DNA of 64,000 bases, taken from NCBI GenBank assembly GCA_023423895.1, contig JAFAER010000090.1, positions 1 to 64,000 of the forward strand, written 5' to 3'. The notes beneath the pieces were generated by a model, which was not told the origin of the DNA, made no database searches, and saw only the letters and a list, made by a program, of their open reading frames with translations. The stretch is from Pseudomonadota bacterium. Lineage in GTDB: Bacteria; Myxococcota_A; Polyangia; Polyangiales; Polyangiaceae. Position numbers and translations under genes: made by a program. Positions 54,713 through 64,000 of this stretch are shown here, in pieces (positions within the stretch are counted from its first letter, which is position 1; each line of letters starts with the position of its first letter).

Positions 54713-54805
54713 GAGCACCATCGTAGCGGAAACCCAGTCGCCGCGGCGGAGCTTTACTCAGGCCTAGCCTCGGGCCGCCGTCCCACCGCATCTCTCTCGC
54801 TCTTC

Positions 54806-54854
54806 CCTGGAGCCTGGAGCCTGGAGCCTGGAGCCTGGAGCCTGGAGCCTGGAG
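54806..54854. repeat. 7-bp tandem repeat CCTGGAG, seven copies, upstream of leuS
   Basis: Seven exact copies end 58 bases before the leuS ATG. The unit is not a multiple of three and lies outside any credible gene, so copy number can vary freely. It may sit in the leuS leader or promoter. Confidence 0.9.
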
Positions 54855-54912
54855 CCCTGACGTCTCCGTTCCAGGCGCCCCTTTTCCCCGTGAAGTGATA
54901 AATGCATCGCCC

Positions 54913-57788
<2,876 letters not shown>

Positions 57789-57792
<4 letters not shown>

Positions 57793-58328
57793 GACGGGCG
57801 AGGGGACGGCTGTCGATCCTCGCCGCGGGTCTCGTGCTCGCGGCGTGTGGTTACCGCCCCATCCACCACGGCGCTGGGACGGCCGAGCGCTTCTCGGTCG
57901 TCCTCGCGTCGACGAATCTCCCGGACGCCATCGCCTCCGACGAGGTCGTCGCCGGCGTGCGCGACGAGCTCGCGCGATCGGGTGCGCTCGCGAGCGGCGC
58001 GGAGGTGTACCCGCGCTGCGAGATCGAGGTGCTTCGGGCCGACGAGGCGAGCGACGGGATCGCCGCGACGCCGAACACCGACGGCGTCCTTCTGCCCGAA
58101 GCGCGCGCCACGCGGGTCGGCGTCGTTGCGCGCGCGTGGATCGTCCGATCGAAGGATGCCCCGCGCGAGCGCGACACCGGCGACCTGCGCGCGACGGAGA
58201 CGGTGGCCGTCGCGCCCGACGCGCGCGCGGCCACGTTCCGGCATGGCGACGCGCTGCGCGCTGCGAGCCGCCGCCTGGGCCGACGCATCGGCTCGAGGAT
58301 CCTCGGCCTGCCGACCGCCAGCGAGTGA
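57789..58328 (+). CDS. lptE: LPS-assembly lipoprotein LptE-like
   Basis: 179 residues. A lipobox (LVLAAC) is followed at once by GYRP, the hallmark LptE/RlpB start. The body has the alternating pattern of the family (FSVVLASTNLPDAIASDEVVAGVRDELARSG, TRVGVVARAWIV). LptE plugs the LptD barrel in the outer membrane and helps insert lipopolysaccharide. The overlap with leuS (ATGA) supports the assignment by gene order. Sequence similarity is low in this family, so the call rests partly on position. Confidence 0.75.
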
Positions 58329-58563
58329 GCGCTCGCGCCGCCGACCCTCCGAAACCGCTGCGGAGATTAATCGCGGGCCGTCGGCGCTCCGTGGGATTGT
58401 CGCGATGCGTCATGTCGCGCGGGGACGCCCGAGCAGTCGAGGATCGCGACACCGGAGAGAAAATAGAAGGCGCCGTGTCGATCGGCGCCGGGCTCGATTG
58501 TCGATGTGGTGTAGGGGCGAACGGGTCGTCCCGACGGACAGTGCAACCTCGACAAGGAGAACG

Positions 58564-59001
58564 ACGATGCGCGTGATGGTCATTGTGAAGGCGACGAAGA
58601 GCTCCGAGGCCGGTGAGATGCCGGACGAGAAGCTCCTCACGGACATGGGCAACTACAACGAGGAGCTCGTGAAGGCCGGCATCATGAAGGGGGGCGACGG
58701 GCTCCATCCGAGCGTTCGCGGCAAGCGCGTGCACTTCGCGAACGGCACGAAGACCGTCATCGACGGCCCGTTCTCGGAGACGAAGGAGCTCGTGGCGGGC
58801 TTCTGGATCTGGGAAGTGAAGTCGATGGACGAGGCCGTCGAGTGGGCGAAGCGCTGCCCCGACCCGATGCCCGGTGAGGAGAGCACGCTCGAGATCCGCC
58901 GCATCTTCACGGCAGAAGATTTCGGGCCAGCGCTCACGCCGGAGCACCGTGCGCAGGAAGAGCGGCTGCGTGCCGAGGTCGAACGCCAGAACAACGCGTG
59001 A
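58564..59001 (+). CDS. YCII-related (DGPF-type) protein
   Basis: 145 residues. MRVMVIVKATKSSEAGEMP opens a small alpha/beta fold, and IDGPFSETKELVAGFWIWEV contains the DGPF signature of the YCII/DGPFAETKE family. These are small cytoplasmic proteins of unclear function, often beside sigma factors or VOC proteins. The start has a strong AAGGAG 7-8 bases upstream. The next gene begins 14 bases after the stop, so they form an operon. Confidence 0.88.
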   Translation, partial: TMRVMVIVKATKSSEAGEMPDEKLLTDMGNYNEELVKAGIMKGGDGLHPSVRGKRVHFANGTKTVIDGPFSETKELVAGFWIWEVKSMDEAVEWAKRCPDPMPGEESTLEIRRIFTAEDFGPALTPEHRAQEERLRAEVERQNNA

Positions 59002-59015
59002 CAGGAGCGAGTCCG

Positions 59016-59507
59016 ATGACCACCAAGACACGCTCCAAGATCTTCACGCATCTCTGGTACGCCAAGGAGGCGGAGGAGGCCGCGGCCTACTACGCCTCGA
59101 TTTTCCCTGACTCCCGCGTCGACCGTGTGACGCCGCTGCCGACGGAGTCGCCGAGCGGGCCGGCAGGATCGGTGAAGGTCGTCGACTTCACGCTCTTCGG
59201 TCAGCGGTTTCAGGCGATCACGGCCGGCCCTCACCACGAGTTCAACGACGCAATCTCCATCGTCGTCGCGTGTGATGATCAAGCCGAGCTCGATCGGTAC
59301 TGGAACGCGCTCCTCGAGGGAGGCGGCAAGCCTCAGGCGTGCGGCTGGCTCATCGACCGCTACGGTCTCCGCTGGCAGATCGTCCCCGCCGCGTTCGATG
59401 AATGGATGGCAGACACGAACCGTGTTCGAGCGAAGCGCGTCGCGGATGCGATGATGAAGATGGTGAAGCTCGACATCGCGCAGCTCGAGGCGGCGTACCG
59501 GGCGTGA
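59016..59507 (+). CDS. VOC-fold protein (PhnB/3-demethylubiquinone methyltransferase-like)
   Basis: 163 residues. IFTHLWYAKEAEEAAAYYASIFPDSR, QAITAGPHHEFNDAISIVVACDDQ and GWLIDRYGLRWQIVP are typical of the PhnB-like VOC family, a glyoxalase/dioxygenase-related fold. Substrate unknown. AGGAG lies 8 bases before ATG 59016. It is the second gene of a pair with the YCII protein. Confidence 0.88.
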   Translation: MTTKTRSKIFTHLWYAKEAEEAAAYYASIFPDSRVDRVTPLPTESPSGPAGSVKVVDFTLFGQRFQAITAGPHHEFNDAISIVVACDDQAELDRYWNALLEGGGKPQACGWLIDRYGLRWQIVPAAFDEWMADTNRVRAKRVADAMMKMVKLDIAQLEAAYRA

Positions 59508-59644
59508 GCGTCACGGAATCGAGGGCGAGCACGTCATGCGACGGACACGGGAGCAGGTAGTTCCCGTCGCCCGCGTCGCAGTGATGATTTACGGCTCGCC
59601 CGACGCGAACGGCAGCGGGGGCACGTTCGCGGGGAGCGGGCGCG

Positions 59645-61975
59645 TCACGAGACGAAGACGGCGAACGATCCCGTGTCGCCTTCTTCCGGCGTCGCGACCG
59701 TGATCGTCGCTTCCTGAAAGCTCGGATCCTCGGCGATCTTCGAGGCGATCGGGGTCATCACTTGCTCCTCGACGAGTCGGCGGAGCGGACGCGCACCGCG
59801 TGTCGGGTGATACCCCAGCTCCGCGAGCCGTGCGCGGGCTCCTGTCGTCACGGAGAGACGCAGCTTCCGTCGAACCAGGCCCGACCTCCGCGCGACGGCG
59901 GCGATTTCGAGATCGACGATGCGCTCGACGTCGTGAGGCGAGAGCGCTCGGAACGCGAGCACGTGGTCGATGCGGTTGTACAGCTCCGGCCGAAAGTGAG
60001 CGCGGACCTTGCGGAGGAAATCGCCTCCCGACGGCTCACCGAAGCCGACGGGCCGGGTGTCGGTGACGCCGAGGTTCGACGTCATCACGATCAGCGTCGT
60101 CCGGAAGTCGACGAAGCGTCCGGTGTCGTCGGTGAGGCGACCTTCGCCGAGGATTCCGAGCAGGAGGTCGAACACCTGCGGGTGTGCCTTCTCGATCTCG
60201 TCGAGCAACACGAGCGACAGCGGTTGTTCCCGCACACGCGACGCGAGGCTGGACGTCCCCGGTCGCGCGCTCGTCAGGCGCATCACTGCGCCAGAGTGCA
60301 TGTATTCGCTCATGTCGAGGCGGATCATCCGCTCTTCGCCGCCGAACGTCGTCCGCGCGAGCTGCTTCGCAAGCTCCGTCTTGCCGACGCCGGTCGGGCC
60401 GACGAAGAGCAGCGTCCCGAGCGGCCGCTCCGGATCGACGAGATTCGCCTTGAAGCGTGCGAGCACGCGCCCGCACGCGTCACACGCCGCATCCTGCCCG
60501 ATGACGCGCGCCTGCAGCATCGACGCGAGATCTTCCGCACTCGCCGCGACGTCGTCCGAGAGCAGCGAGAGCGGCACCCCGGAGTAGCGAGCGTACGCCG
60601 CCGACACATCGCGCGGATACACCGTGGGCGCGGAGCGCCCCGGTGAGGTGGACGCCGTGGGCGCCCCCGTGCGCCCCGGGACATTCGGCGTGCCGCCATC
60701 CGCGTCGCGTCCGTCGACGGCGAGCCAGTCGATGAAGCGCAGCGCCTTGCCCGGGAACGCGACGCCCCGTTCGAGCGCGCCGAGGTGCCGGACGAGGCGC
60801 TTCATGGCGGACGGATGGACGTCGAGCGACTTCTTGCGGGCGTACGCGAGCGCGAGCTCGATCGTCGCCGGCGGGAGCGGCTCGTCGATGCGCACGACGG
60901 TCCATCGCTTGATGAACGACGGGCGTGCACGGCGGGCGCGCTCGAGCTCCTCTTGGGTGCACTCGGCGATGATCCGCAGCTCTCCCATTGCGGGCTCGAG
61001 GAAGTCCGCGATCGACGCGCCGTCCGGCTGCGCCTCGAGCAGGCCGCCGAGCGCCGCGACGTGGAGGTAGTCGCCACCGTCGGTCAGCTCGTTCACGAGC
61101 GTGATGCAGCGTTCCTGCCACATCCCGAGGTAGACCATCCCGGCGACGATGCGGTCCTTCGACGTGCTGTAGATGCGTGATGGCCGAAGGTCACTCGAGC
61201 GTTTCACCGCGTGGTGATGGTGAGCAAGGCGTCGCACGAGCGCCGACTTCCCGACACCAGGCGGCCCGACGAGCAGGAGCGAGGGCGGGTTCGGTCCGAC
61301 CGTCCAGGTCTTGATCGTCTCGAAGACCGGTGACTGGCCGACGACGGGCGGGAGCTTGCCCTTCGCTGCTCGCGACACGAGCTCGTCGGCGACGCGGGTG
61401 AGCTCCGGGTGTGGATCCGCCTCGCGATCCTCCGGGGTCTCGTTGCGGACGCGAAGCAACACGGACGGAGACCATTCCGCGACGTATTCGTCTCCGACCT
61501 GCCGGAACTCGTAGAGCCAACGCGGGTTCTCCCCGAGGAGAAAGGTGCTGACCGCGTGCCGAAGGACCTCTGGCACGAGCGACAGCTCCTCGACGATGAA
61601 CCATCCGCCGAAGCGCGGCAGCATCACTCGATAGCCGCCGCCCGGCAGCGCGCAGTACGCGTACGTGAGGACGAGCGGGATCTCCTTCTTCCCGATCACC
61701 GGGCGCTTCTTGATCGACGAGAGCGGATGGATGTCGACCCGGACGCGTTGGGTGTGGAACGTCTCGTCCCAGAGATAGCGGCCGATCGAGTCGCTGCCGT
61801 CGATCTGCATCGCCTCGAGCTTGCCCTCGAGCTCCTCGAAGACGTCCTCCATCGTCGTCCCGTATGCGGACGGCGGCGGACGATCGAAGAAGCCGTCCCA
61901 GGTGCGAAGGAGCTTGCCGGTGCGCCGTCCGTCTTCGTGGACGACGACATGGACGCGGAGCGACTTCTTGCTCAT
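59645..61975 (-). CDS. two-AAA+ ClpB-like ATPase with novel N-terminal domain
   Basis: 776 residues. Residues 1-200 are a beta-rich domain of no recognised family (LVLTYAYCALPGGGYRVMLP) in place of the ClpB N-domain. The first AAA+ has Walker A GPPGVGKS at 237-244, but the Walker B position reads CITLVNEL, with Asn before Glu. The second AAA+ is canonical: VIGQDAACDACG, GPTGVGKT at 526-533, LLDEIEKAHP near 590, TSNLG, HFRPELYNRID and GARPLRRLVEE. This is the ClpA/ClpB/HSP100 D2 pattern of hexameric remodelling ATPases. It overlaps its upstream partner by 4 bases. No ClpB middle domain is evident. Confidence 0.85.
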   Translation of the reverse strand: MSKKSLRVHVVVHEDGRRTGKLLRTWDGFFDRPPPSAYGTTMEDVFEELEGKLEAMQIDGSDSIGRYLWDETFHTQRVRVDIHPLSSIKKRPVIGKKEIPLVLTYAYCALPGGGYRVMLPRFGGWFIVEELSLVPEVLRHAVSTFLLGENPRWLYEFRQVGDEYVAEWSPSVLLRVRNETPEDREADPHPELTRVADELVSRAAKGKLPPVVGQSPVFETIKTWTVGPNPPSLLLVGPPGVGKSALVRRLAHHHHAVKRSSDLRPSRIYSTSKDRIVAGMVYLGMWQERCITLVNELTDGGDYLHVAALGGLLEAQPDGASIADFLEPAMGELRIIAECTQEELERARRARPSFIKRWTVVRIDEPLPPATIELALAYARKKSLDVHPSAMKRLVRHLGALERGVAFPGKALRFIDWLAVDGRDADGGTPNVPGRTGAPTASTSPGRSAPTVYPRDVSAAYARYSGVPLSLLSDDVAASAEDLASMLQARVIGQDAACDACGRVLARFKANLVDPERPLGTLLFVGPTGVGKTELAKQLARTTFGGEERMIRLDMSEYMHSGAVMRLTSARPGTSSLASRVREQPLSLVLLDEIEKAHPQVFDLLLGILGEGRLTDDTGRFVDFRTTLIVMTSNLGVTDTRPVGFGEPSGGDFLRKVRAHFRPELYNRIDHVLAFRALSPHDVERIVDLEIAAVARRSGLVRRKLRLSVTTGARARLAELGYHPTRGARPLRRLVEEQVMTPIASKIAEDPSFQEATITVATPEEGDTGSFAVFVS

Positions 61976-64000
61976 GTGCTGAGCCCTTCGAGCGCGCTCT
62001 CTTCGGCGTCACCTTCGACGCGGGAGATGCGGAGTAGCCAGAGCTTCTGGAAGACCTCGGAGATGGTCGTGACGCGTGCCTCGTAGGGCATCCCGAGGAC
62101 GAAGTCCTCCATCTCGAGAGCCGTCGCGGGTCTTCCCGGTCCGGAAGGCGGATCGAAACGGATCGTCCGGACGACGGGGAGTAGCCCGTCGGGCCGGGCG
62201 TCCGGCGGCGTCGGCTCGTCGTCGCGATCGCGAGCGCGCTCCGCCCGCTCTTTCGCTTCGACGTAGCGGCGGACGTGAGCCGCGGCGGAGTGGTCGGCAT
62301 GGGCGGGAAGCACCCTGACCCGGAGGAGCTCCGGCTCCTGGACGGTCGGCTGCCAGACGTGCGTGCCCGTCTCGAGCTCGAGGTAGTCCTTGATGCAGAG
62401 CCCCACGATCTTCATCACGACCAGGTCCGGCGAAGCGGCGCGCACGGCGTCCAGCGCCGCTGCCCGACCGGTATCGCTCGAGACCTCGCCGCGAGACAAC
62501 CACGCGACCCCGTCGAGCTCGCCACGCCCGCGGGCATAGGCCTCCATCATCGACGCGAGGAACTTGCGGCCGTTGCCGTAGGGGAGCAGCTCGACGAAGA
62601 CGGCGTGCTCGCCCTCTCCGGTGACCTTGTGGAGCGCGCGTTCGAGCACGTGAACGTCGGCGAGAGACGAGAACAGCTCCCACCAGCTCGCCGCCCGTCC
62701 GAAGTCGAAGCGCATGCGTCGTGGCCGCGGTTTGGGATCGGCCTTCCATGGATGACGCGCGTACTCGTTGACTTCGCGCTGATCGATGGCGGTCTCGATC
62801 TCGTGGTGCGCGAGGTCGCGCGAGGCCACGACGAACCGCTCGATGCGATCTCGCAGCTGCTCGATGGTCACGCGCATCCAGTCGATGTTGTAGAGCAGCT
62901 CTCCGTGCTGGCGGACACCCCGGTTGTGCTCGCTCAGGTGATGGCGCAGCTCCGCGGAGAGCGTTGCCAGGCGGTCGCTCTCTTCGATGCGCTCGAGCAT
63001 GGCGAGCGCCTCGGGCAACCGCTTGCGCAGCTCGCCTACGGGGCGGTTCCAGAGCGGCTCGAGCGCGTAGCGACCTGCGATCGGTGACGCCTCGACGAGT
63101 GGCTCGGACTCGACGCGCAGACCCCGAGTGCTCGTGTCGACGATGCGCATCACCTGGAGCGCGGCACCGGGGGCCTTCGCGATCTCCTCGCCCAGGAGGG
63201 TCCCGATGCGGTCCTCGATGAAGCGCTTGAGCGAACGCGCGCCGTCCTCGGCGCGGAGAGCGTCTCGCGCGATGCGCTCGACGGCGGCCTGCCCGACTTG
63301 CACGAAGACGTTTCGCTCGACGAGGCCGGGCCGGGTGAAGAGCTTCGCGAGCTCCTTGCGCGTGACGTCGATCGCGACCTCCGGCGTCAGCGGGCGGAAC
63401 GGGACGACGGCGTCGATGCGGTTGAACAGCTCCGGCGGGAAGAACTCGCGAACGGCACGCGCGACGTCGTGCATCATCCCCTCGGGCGCCTCGTCGAAGC
63501 CCACGGGAGCGTGCGGCCGGGCGCCGAGATTGGACGTCATCACGATGACCGCCTGGGTGAAGCTCGCCGTGTTGCCGGCGGCGTCGGTGAGGCGCCCGTC
63601 GTCGAAGAGCTGGAGGAGCAGGTTCAGCACGGCCGGGTGAGCCTTCTCGAGCTCGTCGAGGAGGACGACGCTGAAGGGCTGCGCGAGCGCCGCGGACGTG
63701 AGCGCCCCTTCCGGATCCCAGCCATCGCCGATGAGCCGCGCGACCGCGTCCGGTCCCGAGAGCTCGCTCATGTCGAAGCGGAGGAGGCGCGAAGAAGATC
63801 CGTAGAGGTAGTCGGCGAGCGCCTTCGCGAGCTCGGTCTTGCCGGTGCCCGTAGGGCCCGTGAAGAGATAGACGCCGTAAGGGCGTCTGGGATCCGTCAG
63901 CCCGGAGCGGATGCGGACGACGAGATCGGCAGCTTCACGAACGGCCTGCGTCTGCCCCATCACGCGCTGCGCGAGGTCTTCTTCGACCTCGCTCACCGTG
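61972..64000 (-). CDS. second ClpB-like AAA+ ATPase, partial at window edge
   Basis: The frame is open at the right edge; only the C-terminal ~676 residues are seen. A canonical Clp-type AAA+ D2 module comes first (RVMGQTQAVREAADLVV, Walker A GPTGTGKT, LLDELEKAHP, TSNLG, FPPELFNRID, GARSLKRFIEDR). It is followed by ~400 residues not typical of Clp proteins: a helical stretch (LATLSAELRHHLSEHNRG, IEQLRDRIERFV), a possible alpha/beta domain (VFVELLPYGNGRKFLASMMEAYARG, LVVMKIVGLCIKDYL) and a Pro/Arg-rich end. The stop overlaps the start of the following AAA+ gene, so the two subunits are made together and may form a mixed ring or work in sequence. Confidence 0.85.
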   Translation of the reverse strand, partial: TVSEVEEDLAQRVMGQTQAVREAADLVVRIRSGLTDPRRPYGVYLFTGPTGTGKTELAKALADYLYGSSSRLLRFDMSELSGPDAVARLIGDGWDPEGALTSAALAQPFSVVLLDELEKAHPAVLNLLLQLFDDGRLTDAAGNTASFTQAVIVMTSNLGARPHAPVGFDEAPEGMMHDVARAVREFFPPELFNRIDAVVPFRPLTPEVAIDVTRKELAKLFTRPGLVERNVFVQVGQAAVERIARDALRAEDGARSLKRFIEDRIGTLLGEEIAKAPGAALQVMRIVDTSTRGLRVESEPLVEASPIAGRYALEPLWNRPVGELRKRLPEALAMLERIEESDRLATLSAELRHHLSEHNRGVRQHGELLYNIDWMRVTIEQLRDRIERFVVASRDLAHHEIETAIDQREVNEYARHPWKADPKPRPRRMRFDFGRAASWWELFSSLADVHVLERALHKVTGEGEHAVFVELLPYGNGRKFLASMMEAYARGRGELDGVAWLSRGEVSSDTGRAAALDAVRAASPDLVVMKIVGLCIKDYLELETGTHVWQPTVQEPELLRVRVLPAHADHSAAAHVRRYVEAKERAERARDRDDEPTPPDARPDGLLPVVRTIRFDPPSGPGRPATALEMEDFVLGMPYEARVTTISEVFQKLWLLRISRVEGDAEESALEGLST

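Overview
The window is high-GC DNA with dense coding and strong G/C preference at codon third positions. The gene set points to a myxobacterium (Myxococcota, probably the Polyangia/Sorangium side). It has three Ser/Thr kinases plus a pseudokinase, an MglA-type GTPase, many lipoproteins with Asp/Gly/Ser-rich tethers, two secreted SUMF1-type proteins, an FHA-linked sigma-54 activator and paired ClpB-like ATPases. This placement is inferred from gene content; there is no rRNA in the window. No tRNA, CRISPR array, insertion sequence or prophage was seen.

Layout. 1-3200: end of dnaG, a palindrome-rich spacer and rpoD with a strong terminator. 3255-9413: two Pro-rich membrane proteins, lipoproteins, a SUMF1-type protein and a small exported protein. 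9542-12138: a GntR/FadR regulator coupled to a C45-type Ntn hydrolase. 12196-15736: surface-polysaccharide block on the minus strand (flippase-like membrane protein, nucleotide-sugar 6-dehydrogenase, PHP-type tyrosine phosphatase). 15784-20147: MglA-like GTPase with a long extension, a kinase with a HEAT-like tail, and a small receiver-like protein. 20226-23285: glutathione S-transferase, aldehyde dehydrogenase, glyoxalase I. 23633-32485: a PEGA-type kinase, a TPR/PEGA protein, lipoproteins, an alpha/beta hydrolase, an FAH-family enzyme and a Nudix hydrolase.

32844-43429 is the most unusual part. Five tightly packed plus-strand genes encode a Ser/Thr kinase; a pseudokinase-TM-pentahaem cytochrome c fusion; a protein with two cNMP-binding domains, a 16-Cys four-cluster ferredoxin module and a His-containing membrane domain; a tetrahaem-TM-ferredoxin-flavoprotein whose FAD motif order looks permuted; and an exported VWA protein. 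Four of the five are joined by a 9-nt gap or by ATGA overlaps. Read together they look like an electron-transfer chain across the inner membrane, from a cytoplasmic flavin and Fe-S clusters to periplasmic c-haems, with kinase-like and cyclic-nucleotide inputs built into the same polypeptides. I do not recognise this as a described system.

43952-53692: lipoprotein metalloprotease-like protein, FHA/sigma-54 activator, alpha/beta hydrolase with an AraC/GyrI regulator, second SUMF1-type protein, RNase H-like exonuclease, CARDB-like lipoprotein, FG-GAP-like anchored protein. 53703-59507: ferritin-like protein with a small lipoprotein, then the conserved leuS-lptE pair, then YCII and VOC proteins. 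59645-64000: two overlapping ClpB-like AAA+ genes, the second cut by the window edge.

Short in-frame tandem repeats (mostly 9 bp) recur in unrelated genes and spacers. Long open frames antisense to real genes are very common here and were treated as composition artefacts.
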